Of a stretch of 64,000 nt of DNA, positions 13,801 to 21,990 are shown piece by piece; within the stretch, counting starts at the first letter, position 1; the number at the start of each line of letters is the position of its first letter. Origin of the DNA: Streptomyces sclerotialus (GTDB lineage Bacteria > Actinomycetota > Actinomycetes > Streptomycetales > Streptomycetaceae); the NCBI GenBank assembly GCA_000719105.1, contig JODX01000005.1, positions 248,001 to 312,000 on the forward strand. Direction: 5' to 3'. A program made the translations under genes and the position numbers. The notes below the pieces were generated by a model. The model saw only the letters and a list, made by a program, of their open reading frames with translations. It was not told the DNA's origin and did no database searches.

Positions 13801-13821
13801 CGACCGCCGCTGTTCCGCCAT
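10819..13821 (-). CDS. TIR-NB-ARC-TPR STAND protein (FxSxx-COOH system TPR-protein type)
   Basis: A 1000-aa signalling ATPase. The N-terminal TIR-like domain (about 15-130) opens with HVLVVFPGYHRSWAAWI and retains a Glu (Glu89 in GEWNDVL) where TIR NADases have the catalytic one. A linker segment EVPRRNPRFTGRDDLL leads into the NB-ARC ATPase: P-loop GMSGIGKT (206-213), Walker B-like LVIFDGWDD, and LLTSRNR. A winged-helix region and about eight tetratricopeptide units (about 560-990) follow. This order is that of the TPR protein of FxSxx-COOH RiPP loci. ATG 13821 is chosen for its AGGAG site; a longer frame has none. It is the last gene of the accessory operon, 78 bases after the HExxH gene. 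Confidence 0.85.
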   Translation of the reverse strand: MAEQRRSGGDGATAPEHVLVVFPGYHRSWAAWIAQSLERHGHRATLQRWDPPREVPLADSFGDLLLSSGRVLLVLDDWFFELGPRPAGEWNDVLRGFVAAHADRFAAVNLTNRPLLPATAVLEPASLWGVGEDAAEERLLGRLDLERRRTPRTLHVRTRYPETRCEIWGEVPRRNPRFTGRDDLLTALHQRLADAERGAAACTLLGMSGIGKTQLAAEYAHRFSTDYDLVWWVNSDDRNIRRDRLGELAPELGLRIGSEPGERIRAVREALRRGEPHTNWLVIFDGWDDIDSVDAVLPQGSGHVLLTSRNRAWSQHTDVLEIPTFRRGESIGYLLRRAPHITADEADEVAAEFGDVPLPLVQAASWLGESRMEVPEYLRMVRERKLSTVDEPAVGEGFPQSSMTSWSILLNRLRHAQPQTIDILGLCTSFAPGRIPLGLIRAYPQTDLAEELRWMTTDLPAWTRSLDTLVNYSVLSRETRGPAGVEMGPHQESVHMHRLVHDIVSKLIDEDSRTAHRRAVRTLLAQADPGNPMDSRNWPRYAELLPHLEPSGALASSQPRVQETVLNCLRYCLRSGEYTAGLDLAQRIRDQWSRTMDPLAQPMLDLTTQESSILRAGGRFREAYELDRAVLERLRAAESPHVLGELSSKGAMASSLRQLGRYEEAHALQQEVLDGHGRLLGPDEILTLIARHNLGVGLRLLGRYEEAYQLDLENLTRRESVLRARHISTLNSASSVAHDLYLLGRYRDALARQEPTVRLHVQVLGPQHPQTLEARARLALCHRREGGHAQDVELMTAGLLEQVAQVHGRGHYRTLALITNHGNYLREHGDLSQARDLIDEAEAGYRALLGPAHPVATGMITNTGLVMQSAGERAGAMAMFEAALAGLTATLGPDHPWVLGCALNAAGARNFNGRIADAVELSRDTLSRSRRTLGEEHPLTLSCKVALAADLRAAREQEEAGKLEEDGLLALTRTLGAQHPHTISARQRTRPYWDFEPYLG

Positions 13822-13899
13822 CGCCGCTCCTGCTTCCCCGTCTGCTCGAAGACCGGAAGGACCGAGCACAACGTAACGCATCCGATCGAGCACGCAGCG

Positions 13900-15192
13900 T
13901 CACTGCCGGCTCCGCTCCGCCATGCCGAGACTCGTGTGGTGCCGGGCCATCTGGTGGACGAACTGACGCCCGGCATTGGTCAGTTCATCGGATTCCCGGA
14001 GAATCGACAAGGCTTCCCCGACCTGATCCCGGTAGACCGGGAACTGCTCCTCCGCACGCCGTCGCCATCCTGCCGGGGCACTGGGGCTGTGCCGGGCCCG
14101 CCACGAGAAATCGGTCAGTGCCAGATGTGCGTACGCCCCCTGGAGTACCGCGGGGACGGGCCGCGGGTCCGGGCGCCATCCCACGTGGTGCAGGGTGCCG
14201 TCGCCGGTGCGGCACAGGGGTGCGACCTCTTCGAGGGCGGCCAGCTTGGTGTGGTGGACCTCGTGCACCAGGAACTCCGCCAGCTCCGCGGGGTCGCCGG
14301 GCAGCTGGGTCAGCACGGCTCCGGGCGCGGCCCGGAGTGTGGCGCTCACCGGCACTTCCCCGGCACCCGGCGGTGTCGCCAGCGGGACCACGGCGCGCAG
14401 CACCGTCCTGATCTCGTCGGCGCGGGCCCGGTGTGTCGCCAGGAGGTACCGGAGGGCATGACGCCACCGCGCGGCCCAGAGGCGGTGGGCGGGATGCGGG
14501 CGTTCGGCCCCGGGCAGCGCCGAGCGTCCTATGCCGCGCGGCGGCACCCGGTAGGGGTCGAGGTCGTCGAGGACGACGGTGCTGCCCGGCAGTGTCCGCA
14601 GCCCCGACCATCCGCGCCCGCCACCGGCCGGACGCCCTGAGCCGGTGCCGGTGCTCGCCCCCGGGCGTGGCAGCACCACACCGCTGCGGCCCGCGCCGTC
14701 CGTGATGCGCACCAGTCCCGCCCGGCCGTCCAGGCGGGCCCGGCCGGAAGGGCAGCGGAGCAGTCCGAGGCCGGGCAGCGCCAGCGCGCCCGTCGGCAGG
14801 TCGAGCGTGCCGTCGAGCCGGCACCCGGCGCGCACCGCGGCTGCGACGGCCACCCCGCTCAGGTGCGCCAGATGCCTCTCGAAGTCCGGTCCCTCCGGCG
14901 CGGCGAGCACCTCGGCCAGCCACGCGCCGGTCAGCGGATAGTCGAGAGTGTCACGCACCGCCACGGCATCCGCCAGTTCCGTACGCTCCAGCACCGCCCA
15001 GTCCCGCTCGAAGCGGCGCCGCGCCGCGGGGGCCTGCGCCGCACCGCGTTCGACCTTCACGAGCAGGGACTTGAGAAGCAGCATGCGACGCGCGTGGAGT
15101 GCGGCACGCAGTGCCGCGGTGGCTGCCGGCCCCGGCCTGGTTCTCGCCAGATCCACGAAGACGTCGGCGGGCACGACCCCCGCCAGGGTCAT
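13900..15192 (-). CDS. HExxH-motif peptide-modification enzyme (putative peptide beta-hydroxylase)
   Basis: The 430-aa product shows the signature of the HExxH family found beside FxSxx-type RiPP precursors: HEVHH at 310-314, followed by GAYAHLAL (His356) as the likely third metal ligand. The family has been proposed to hydroxylate side chains of a ribosomal peptide using iron and 2-oxoglutarate. In FxSxx loci this domain is often fused to or encoded next to a radical SAM protein; none is present here. The ATG at 15192 overlaps the stop of the upstream peptide gene by four bases (ATGA), indicating translational coupling and a functional link. The chemistry and substrate are inferred. Confidence 0.8.
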   Translation of the reverse strand: MTLAGVVPADVFVDLARTRPGPAATAALRAALHARRMLLLKSLLVKVERGAAQAPAARRRFERDWAVLERTELADAVAVRDTLDYPLTGAWLAEVLAAPEGPDFERHLAHLSGVAVAAAVRAGCRLDGTLDLPTGALALPGLGLLRCPSGRARLDGRAGLVRITDGAGRSGVVLPRPGASTGTGSGRPAGGGRGWSGLRTLPGSTVVLDDLDPYRVPPRGIGRSALPGAERPHPAHRLWAARWRHALRYLLATHRARADEIRTVLRAVVPLATPPGAGEVPVSATLRAAPGAVLTQLPGDPAELAEFLVHEVHHTKLAALEEVAPLCRTGDGTLHHVGWRPDPRPVPAVLQGAYAHLALTDFSWRARHSPSAPAGWRRRAEEQFPVYRDQVGEALSILRESDELTNAGRQFVHQMARHHTSLGMAERSRQ

Positions 15193-15443
15193 TCCCGTCT
15201 TACCTCATCCGTGTCCGATGCACCGAGTTCGGCCGAAAACCTACGGGGAGAAGGTTCGTCGGAGTACCAGACGTCCTGGAACCCGAGCGGGCCGCCACTG
15301 AAGATTCCGGCCACAGCGGCCATGAGTCCGGGATCGTCCATGGCACGCAATGTGCGCAGGTCGACGTCGGCGAGGCCGGGCAGGAGCATGGTCTGCCCGG
15401 CGTCCGCTCCCGGGCCGGCCGCCCTTTCCCTCTGCTCCGCCAC
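15189..15443 (-). CDS. Precursor-like small peptide, putative substrate of the HExxH enzyme
   Basis: An 84-aa protein from GTG 15443, with an excellent AGGGAGG ribosome binding site seven bases upstream. Its middle, LLPGLADVDLRTLR (20-33), resembles the leader segment of FxSxx-COOH precursors. A Gly-rich break (GIFSGGPLG, 47-54) leads to an aromatic, acidic stretch FQDVWYSDEPSPRRF (55-69), a plausible modification region. It does not end in the FxSxx motif; the C-terminus is charged (DEVRRE). The stop overlaps the start of the HExxH gene. I see no enzymatic motif. Function as a RiPP precursor or as a modified effector is inferred from leader-like sequence, size and coupling. Confidence 0.65.
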   Translation of the reverse strand: MAEQRERAAGPGADAGQTMLLPGLADVDLRTLRAMDDPGLMAAVAGIFSGGPLGFQDVWYSDEPSPRRFSAELGASDTDEVRRE

Positions 15444-15532
15444 TCTCGGTTCCTCCCTGCCTGTCCCGCCCCGCACCGCCGCAAGCGCTGCCCAGTTCTT
15501 CCCGACGTGACAGAGGCAGAAACCCGACAGGA

Positions 15533-18500
15533 TCAACTCCGGTCAATCTCTGCCCAATAGTCGTCAGTCCGGGTCTCCGCCCACGGGCACCAGGGCGGCG
15601 CCGTCCGCTCCCACTCCTCGTGCGTGACCGGCCGGGCGCCGGGCCGCGGAGCCGTCCGTGCGGCGAGGTCCTCCTCCGCCCGCCTCGTCGCCTCCACGTC
15701 CTGCCGGTCGACGTCCCGCAGCGTCCCGGCCAGCCGCTGCCACTGCCCCCTGGCCGACCGGTACGCCGCCCCGGCCGCGTCCGGCCGCTCCATGAGCGCC
15801 AGTACCGCCCCGCACCCGTGCCGCGCCCGGGCGGCGGTCACGGAGCCCGGATCGGTGCCGTGAGCCAGGTCTGCCTCGTGTTTCGCGTACTCGTACGACT
15901 GGAGTGCCTCGGCGAGCGTCGGCGTCCCGGCGCGGTACCACCCTTCGAGGCGGACCCGGCCCAGCTGGAGCCAGGACTCGGCCCGTACGGCGGCGTCGGC
16001 CGCGGCCCGTACCGCCTGGCTCAGCAGATGACGGCTCTCGAAGAGGTCCGGCAGGAAGCCCCTGTGCCGGAAGCGCTGCGCCAGGGCGCTGCCGACCAGC
16101 CCTTGCAGCCGACCGCGCTGGCCGGAGCGGGCCGGCAGGGCCTCGAGGGCCTCACGCAGGATGTTCTCGGCGCGGTCGACGATCTCTGCCCCGTCTCGCG
16201 TCGAGGCACGCCGGAGCAGCGACTCGCCCCAGAGGGTGAGGAGTTCGCCGCGCCGGGGGCCGTCGGCCGGGGCGAGCAGGGCAGCCGTCTCGTAGGCCGC
16301 GTCGGCCGCTTCGGCCTCGCCCGCCGCGTCGTGCAACGCGGCCCGGGCGATGAGGCACGGCAATCGCAGGGCCGCCTCGTCGCCCGCGGCCCGTTCCGCC
16401 CGTACCAGGACCTCCTGCGTCTCGGCGGTACCGGCGCCGGCCGCGCGCAGCGCCCGGGCCAGGTCGAGCAGGGCCGGGCTGCGCAGGTCGCCGGAAGCCT
16501 GCTGCCGGTCCAGCAGGTCGCAGGCCTCCCGCAGTTCGGGGACCGCCTCCCCCGGCCGGTCCAGGTCGAGCAGCAGCCGCCCCCGGCGCAGCAGCCGGGA
16601 CCGGTGGACGACAGCAGGCCGGGAGCCGGCCTGGTCGGCCGACCGGGCGCGGGCGGCGACGGCAGGCCAGGGCACGGCGTCGCCGGCCAGGAGAGCCAGG
16701 GCGGCCGTCAGTTGCTGCGTCTCCCCGGTGAGGCGTCCCAGCGCGTGCCGGCACGCCGCGAGTTCGAGCGCCACGTCGGCCCGCTCGGTGCTGTTCGGCG
16801 AGGTGGCCGTGTGGGCGGCCGTGAGCTCCTCGGCGGCCGCGCGCAGCAAGTCCGTCCGGCGGTCTTCGGCGTGTGCCGCCGCGGTGCCGGCCTGGGCGCG
16901 CAGCACCCGGCCGAGGACCAGGCGGGCCCGTACACCGTCCCCGTCGTCCGGTGTGCCGTCGGCGCGGACGCCGTGCGCGGCGGCCTCGGCCAGTTCCCTC
17001 GCCCGGTGCAGCACCGCCGGGTCCGCAAGAGTCCACCACTGGCCGAGCAGTCTCTCCGCCTCGGCCAGGGGCTCGGGTGTGACGAGGTCGGGGACGTAGT
17101 GGCGCAGGACTCGGGCGGGCACCCGGGCGAACAGCTCGGCCTCGGCGCTACCGCCGACATCATCGGGACGGTCGTCTGTCGTGCCGCCGACCGTACCGCC
17201 GGTGTCGGCAGTGTCGGCGGCGGGCTGGTGGCCGGCGAGCCGAGCGGCGGCGAACGCGGCGAAGTTGCGGGTCCCCTTGCCGAAATGGCGTTCCACGTAG
17301 GCGGAGCAGTGCTTGAGGACCAGTCCGGCCGTGTCCTGGTCGAGGGAGCCCAGCAGCAGGTCCTGGACCCGGCCCGGGTAGGTGAAACAGGGCTGCGCCT
17401 CGGTCCCGGGCAGCTGCCGCAGCAGTCCGCCCAGCAGCACTTCGGCCAGTTCCATGGGCCCGGTGTCCGGCAGCATGGCCCGCTGGACCAGCTGCATGAC
17501 CGGCAGGGTGAGCGGTGCCGCGGCGAGATAGACGGCCAGACGCAGCGCCCCGGGGGAGGCGCCGGCCCGGAAGGCGCGCAGCAGGTTCTCGTCGCCGCCG
17601 GGCGGGGCGGCGGCGGCCGGGAGGGCACCGGGCGTGGTCCAGGCGGCCCAGGCCCGCTCGCTGGCGGGTCCGGCGCCGGACAGCAGCCGGGCCCAGGCGG
17701 CGAAGGCCTCCGGCGTCGGCTGGAGCACCGGCACGGGACGGGCGCCCACGACTGGCTCGTCCCAGGGCTCCTCGTCCGGCCGGAAGGAGACGGACCCGCC
17801 GAGTCCGGCCGTCCTGACCAGCAGTCCGGGTTCGGCGGGCAGCGCGGTACGGTCCCACAGGCGGGGTGGCAGCGGCTGGACGACGGCCAGCGGCGAGCTG
17901 CGCGGCCAGTCGTGCAGCAGACGCTGTGCGCTCCCGCTCTGCCAGAGGGGCCCGACGCAGTCGCTGATGACGAAGGTCAGGCAGCGGCCCGTCGGGTCGT
18001 GCAGCTCGTCGGCGGTACGCAACCGGGTGCGTCGGCCGGGGCCGGTGGTGGTGCCGACGCGGGGGGCACCGGATCCGTCGGCGTACAGATGGTGGACGCG
18101 GACGCCGGCGAAGGCGCCCGACTGCTGGCAGGCCTGCCGCAGCTCCTCGACCAGCTGCTCCCACACGGCCATGGCGGGGCCCGTGTCCATCAGCAGCTGG
18201 ACGTCGCAGCGGTGGCGGCGGCCGTGGTGCGGGACGGGCAGGAGGATGCCGCTCGCCGCAGCACGCTCGGCGGTCGCCTCCTCGTCGACCCGGTCGTCCT
18301 GGGGGGTGGTGGAGGCGACGCGGTAGCGGCCGAGGGCGCGTAACGCCCTCTCGATGCCGAGAAGTTCCGGCAGCACGGTGGCGGTGGGGGCGCGTACCGG
18401 GAAGGCGGGCGGCGTGCCGTCCGCCGGTGGCGGGGTGCCGCCTCTCGTGTACAGGGGCACGGTGGCGGAGGGTGTCTCCGCGCCTGCCGGCCGACGGCCG

Positions 18501-18739
18501 GCCGTGCTCCGGTCCGCCGGGGCGTCCGCGGGCTTGCCCGGCGGGCGTGCGGGCGGCCTCGCAGGCGGATCGGGCGGGCTGTGCGGGGGCGGGGGCGGGG
18601 GCGGGTCCGGCTCGTGGCGCGGCGACGCCGCGTGCAGTTGCCCGGCCAGCCACAAGGCGTCCGCCAGTTCGTCGGCGCCGAGGTCGAGACCGCCGCGGCG
18701 CAGCCTGCCGATCAGTTCACCCAGATGCATGTCCTGCAT
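15533..18739 (-). CDS. vWA/SAV_2336-type protein with TPR-like C-terminus (conflict system component)
   Basis: A 1068-aa cytoplasmic protein. A short helical N-terminus is followed by a Pro-rich linker (about 44-72). The next part, to about residue 420, resembles the SAV_2336 N-terminal family and has a von Willebrand A-like core: LLMDTGPAM (182-190) stands where a MIDAS motif DxSxS would be (here D-T-G-P-A, so metal binding may be lost), and FVISDCVGPLW supplies a later Asp. The rest is Ala- and Leu-rich helical repeat, TPR-like. The ATG at 18739 sits eight bases after the MoxR stop and its ribosome binding site overlaps that stop, so the two are coupled. In vWA-MoxR systems the ATPase remodels the vWA partner; role inferred. 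Confidence 0.78.
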   Translation of the reverse strand: MQDMHLGELIGRLRRGGLDLGADELADALWLAGQLHAASPRHEPDPPPPPPPHSPPDPPARPPARPPGKPADAPADRSTAGRRPAGAETPSATVPLYTRGGTPPPADGTPPAFPVRAPTATVLPELLGIERALRALGRYRVASTTPQDDRVDEEATAERAAASGILLPVPHHGRRHRCDVQLLMDTGPAMAVWEQLVEELRQACQQSGAFAGVRVHHLYADGSGAPRVGTTTGPGRRTRLRTADELHDPTGRCLTFVISDCVGPLWQSGSAQRLLHDWPRSSPLAVVQPLPPRLWDRTALPAEPGLLVRTAGLGGSVSFRPDEEPWDEPVVGARPVPVLQPTPEAFAAWARLLSGAGPASERAWAAWTTPGALPAAAAPPGGDENLLRAFRAGASPGALRLAVYLAAAPLTLPVMQLVQRAMLPDTGPMELAEVLLGGLLRQLPGTEAQPCFTYPGRVQDLLLGSLDQDTAGLVLKHCSAYVERHFGKGTRNFAAFAAARLAGHQPAADTADTGGTVGGTTDDRPDDVGGSAEAELFARVPARVLRHYVPDLVTPEPLAEAERLLGQWWTLADPAVLHRARELAEAAAHGVRADGTPDDGDGVRARLVLGRVLRAQAGTAAAHAEDRRTDLLRAAAEELTAAHTATSPNSTERADVALELAACRHALGRLTGETQQLTAALALLAGDAVPWPAVAARARSADQAGSRPAVVHRSRLLRRGRLLLDLDRPGEAVPELREACDLLDRQQASGDLRSPALLDLARALRAAGAGTAETQEVLVRAERAAGDEAALRLPCLIARAALHDAAGEAEAADAAYETAALLAPADGPRRGELLTLWGESLLRRASTRDGAEIVDRAENILREALEALPARSGQRGRLQGLVGSALAQRFRHRGFLPDLFESRHLLSQAVRAAADAAVRAESWLQLGRVRLEGWYRAGTPTLAEALQSYEYAKHEADLAHGTDPGSVTAARARHGCGAVLALMERPDAAGAAYRSARGQWQRLAGTLRDVDRQDVEATRRAEEDLAARTAPRPGARPVTHEEWERTAPPWCPWAETRTDDYWAEIDRS

Positions 18740-18746
18740 CCGGCCA

Positions 18747-19766
18747 TCACCTCGAACGGTCGAGTGGCTGCATGAGCATGTCCGCGATCCGGTCCCGGGT
18801 CAGGCGCTCCGTGCTCCGTGCGTGCTGGGTGAGGAAGAGGGCGTTGAGCAGTTGGTCCGCGGCCAGCACCTCACCGGGTTCGCGGTCGAGGAACCGGTCG
18901 ATCAGATCGCGTCCGGCCACGGCGCTCTCGTCCCCGAGGTGCGCCTCGACCATGGCGGTGAGCTGTTCCTCGCCGGGCGGCTCCAGCTCGAGCTGGACGC
19001 AGCGCCGCAGGAGGGGCGCGGGGAAGTCACGCTCGCCGTTGGACGTCAGGATGATCACCGGGAAGACGCCGCAGGCGACGCGCCCGCCGTGGACGGCCGC
19101 CCGCCGGCCGTCGTGGGTGAGCACCTCGACGACGGGCTCGCGGTCGGCCAGGCGCTCCAGCTCGGGGATGCCGAACTCGCCTTCCTCCAGGATGTTCAGC
19201 AGGTCGTTGGGGAGGTCGAGGTCACTCTTGTCGAGTTCGTCGATCAGCAGGACGCGGGGTGTCTCCGAAGGCAGCAGGGCGGTGCCGAGCGGTCCCAGCC
19301 GGATGTACGACCCGATGCCGGACGGTGGCGTGGCCGCTCCGGCGGCGCCCTGGGCCCGCTCCAGCTGGACGTCCTGGAGGCGGCCGATGGCGTCGTAGCG
19401 GTACAGGCCGTCCTGCAGGGTGGTCCGGCTGACGATCGGCCAGCGCAGCACGCGGCCCAGACCGAGCTCGTGGGCGACCGCGTAGGCGAGGGTGGACTTG
19501 CCGGTGCCGGGGTTGCCGGTGACGAGGAGCGGACGGCGCAGGTAGAGGGCCGCGTTGACGGCGTCGACCTCGGCGGGGCGGGGTGCGTAGTTCTCCACCA
19601 GCCGTCGCCGTACACCGAGCCGGCGCGCGCTGCTCGGGTCGTCCGGGCCGGACTCCGCACCGCTTCGGGCCTCCTCGAAGTCGCGCCAGGGAGGTGGCGG
19701 CGGCAGTCTCCGCAGACCGTCGTGCGGCTGTCCCACTCCGCGGTAGATCCGCCACTCGTTCACCAT
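18747..19766 (-). CDS. MoxR-family AAA+ ATPase
   Basis: A 339-aa AAA+ chaperone-like ATPase. Walker A is GNPGTGKS (84-91), Walker B VLLIDELDKSD (about 172-182), and the sensor-1 segment is IILTSNGERDF followed by an arginine-finger-like PLLRRC. A Pro-rich N-terminal tail precedes the ATPase. The ATG has a GGGAGGA site just upstream. It lies directly ahead of the vWA-type gene and downstream of the trypsin-VMAP-C gene, so the three core members of a vWA-MoxR-VMAP ternary system are adjacent. MoxR proteins usually act with a vWA partner to remodel or insert metal into clients; the client here is unknown. Confidence 0.9.
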   Translation of the reverse strand: MVNEWRIYRGVGQPHDGLRRLPPPPPWRDFEEARSGAESGPDDPSSARRLGVRRRLVENYAPRPAEVDAVNAALYLRRPLLVTGNPGTGKSTLAYAVAHELGLGRVLRWPIVSRTTLQDGLYRYDAIGRLQDVQLERAQGAAGAATPPSGIGSYIRLGPLGTALLPSETPRVLLIDELDKSDLDLPNDLLNILEEGEFGIPELERLADREPVVEVLTHDGRRAAVHGGRVACGVFPVIILTSNGERDFPAPLLRRCVQLELEPPGEEQLTAMVEAHLGDESAVAGRDLIDRFLDREPGEVLAADQLLNALFLTQHARSTERLTRDRIADMLMQPLDRSR

Positions 19767-19920
19767 GGGCTCCTCCCGGCTCCGGTGATCATGCAGTGGG
19801 TACGGCCGTTCGACGTACGACGTTACCGCCGCACGGCCTCGCCTGCCGGGTTTCCAGGACGCCCGGCACGCATGCGTTCCGACGAACTCCCTTGCTGCGC
19901 TGGTGACTTGCCGTGCATGG

Positions 19921-21990
19921 TCAGCCGTCGGGTCCGGCCACGGGGGGCGGTGTCATGGTCTCCGTCGGATGCGGCGGGCGTCCCGGCGGGTCGAAGAGCA
20001 CGGCGATCCTGCCCGTGAGCTCTTCGTCCAGGGCGGTGTCGGGGTCCGAGACCCTGATGCGCAGTTCGCGCACCGGACCGTGCAGTCCCCGGGCCCGGGC
20101 CGCCGGCCCCAGCAAGCGGGCGGCCTGCCGGTGGAACGCACGGCATTCCTCGTGGTCGTGGCCGTCCCTGCGCCACAGCACCAGGGGGTGCCCGGCGGCG
20201 AGCGCGGCGGCCATCGCCTCGAAGCCGTCGCCGCTGCCGACCGGGCCGCAGAAGACGGGAACACAGCCGTCGTCCATGGCCGACAGCCGACCGTACGCGG
20301 CGATTCTGCCCTCCCGGCGCCCGCCCACCGGATGGGCGTCCGCGGTGGCCTCACCACGCAACGGCACGAGGGACAGCGAGCCGTGTTCCGTGCCCTTCCA
20401 CCGTCTGCGCCATTCGGGGCTGGGCGGGCGGGTGTTGCGTCTCAGGTCGCGGACGACGACGGTCCTGCGCAGTCCGAGCGGCATGGACTGTTCGTCGAAG
20501 AAGTCGTCACCGTCCTCGTCGGGGCCGAGCCGCCAGTCGTCGACCGGCAGATCGAACAGCCGACGCGGCAGGAATGCCTCGACCGCGGCCAGGTGTTCCC
20601 CGCGGTCGCCCAGGCGCAGGGCCTCGGCCAGCGGCTCCCTCAGCCGCTGGTACAGCTCGTGCCGGTGCACGCCGCGGTCGTCCGTGTAGACCGGGGTGAC
20701 GTCCCGGCCGTCGTACAGGAGCCCGACGCTCAGCGGGTAGAGCTCGCCGTAGACCGGGTCGCCCACCTTGACGAGGACGTCCGCGGGGGCCCCGCGCGAT
20801 GTCTCCCGCTTCGGGCCGGGCGCCGCCGGTCTCCGGTCCGGACCGCCGGGGAGACCGTCGAACAGTGCGCCGATCTCCTCACGGATCGCCCTGTGTGCGT
20901 GAAGGGTGGCCTCCTCCCCGACCCATGCGGTGAACGCTCTCAGCCGCTCGCGGTCCACCTGCTCCGGGCGCTCCGACACGGTGTGCCGGGCCACCTTCGC
21001 CGCGTACAGCAGGACGGCGTCGAGGTCGGGGCCCGATCCGCGCCCCTCCTCACCGCGTCCGCGGAATCCGTGCAGCAGACCGGCGCCCTCGCGCCAGGTC
21101 CGTGGGTCGTGCGGGATCGGCGACCGGTACGACTCGTCCATCACACGGGATTTGACCTCGTGCACGAGGTGCATGACCTCACCTGGCCCGTCGGGCGGCG
21201 GCAGGTGCGCGAAGTGGCCGTAGAGGTGGACCCGCTGAGCGGGAGCGAGTCCCGCGGCGCCGTGACCGCGCAGCGCGGTCTGGGTTCTCGTCCAGTCGGC
21301 GTCCGACGACGCGTCGACGAAGCGCGCCAAATGGTGCAGATCGTGCTCGCGGACGACCGTGTGGAGGATGTCACCGCCCCGGACGTCGAACAGCTCGCGC
21401 AGCGCGGTGATCGGAACGGCCGCTCCCTCATTCCGGCCCCTGCCCTTGTTCATGCCGATGACGGCGCCGTGGCGCAGGTCGACCACGGGACCGCCGGAGA
21501 CACCCTCGACCGGCAGACTGCCGCTGAGCAACAGCGCCTTGCCGTCCAGCGCCTCGGCCTCACCCAGGCCGTGCCGCATGCCGAGGTCGCCGGTCTCGCG
21601 CGACCAGCCGTGCAGCCCGACACGGGCGGGGATGGCCGGTGCGCGGTCGCTCAGCCAGACGCACCGCGCGTCGTCGGCGTTGCGCACCCTGACCAGCGCG
21701 ATGTCCGGGAACTGCCAGCGGCTGCCGCGCATGTCCGGTGCTTCGGGCCACGGCTTGGCGAGGACCACTTCGCCGGTGGTGATGCCGCCCTGCCAGGTGA
21801 CACCCACGGCGTTCCCGCTCCGCCACACGGCGTCTCCCCCCTTTCCCACGACATGGGCGCAGGTCAGCAGCCACCCCGGCGCGACGAAGAACGCGCTCCC
21901 CCAGTACTGGTCACGGTCCGGTGCATACCCGTCGCCCGGTGCCACGATGCGTGCGAGAGAGGGGCGCACCATCTCTTCCAGGGCACTCAC
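19921..21990 (-). CDS. Trypsin-like serine protease fused to a VMAP-C-like domain
   Basis: The 689-aa protein starts with a trypsin-fold protease (about 1-215) with a readable triad: His46 in LTCAHVVG, Asp96 in PDIALVRV and Ser165 in EGVSGGPVV. No signal peptide is seen, so it should act in the cytoplasm. The remainder, with motifs such as YGHFAHLPPP, the long DxDxxFDE region and a C-terminal part rich in LPLVLWRR-like strands, resembles the VMAP-C domain of vWA-MoxR-associated proteins. GTG 21990 overlaps the upstream Trypco1 stop by four bases (GTGA). A gap of 154 bases separates it from the MoxR gene. The likely role is effector protease of a conflict system; inference from context. Confidence 0.8.
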   Translation of the reverse strand: MSALEEMVRPSLARIVAPGDGYAPDRDQYWGSAFFVAPGWLLTCAHVVGKGGDAVWRSGNAVGVTWQGGITTGEVVLAKPWPEAPDMRGSRWQFPDIALVRVRNADDARCVWLSDRAPAIPARVGLHGWSRETGDLGMRHGLGEAEALDGKALLLSGSLPVEGVSGGPVVDLRHGAVIGMNKGRGRNEGAAVPITALRELFDVRGGDILHTVVREHDLHHLARFVDASSDADWTRTQTALRGHGAAGLAPAQRVHLYGHFAHLPPPDGPGEVMHLVHEVKSRVMDESYRSPIPHDPRTWREGAGLLHGFRGRGEEGRGSGPDLDAVLLYAAKVARHTVSERPEQVDRERLRAFTAWVGEEATLHAHRAIREEIGALFDGLPGGPDRRPAAPGPKRETSRGAPADVLVKVGDPVYGELYPLSVGLLYDGRDVTPVYTDDRGVHRHELYQRLREPLAEALRLGDRGEHLAAVEAFLPRRLFDLPVDDWRLGPDEDGDDFFDEQSMPLGLRRTVVVRDLRRNTRPPSPEWRRRWKGTEHGSLSLVPLRGEATADAHPVGGRREGRIAAYGRLSAMDDGCVPVFCGPVGSGDGFEAMAAALAAGHPLVLWRRDGHDHEECRAFHRQAARLLGPAARARGLHGPVRELRIRVSDPDTALDEELTGRIAVLFDPPGRPPHPTETMTPPPVAGPDG

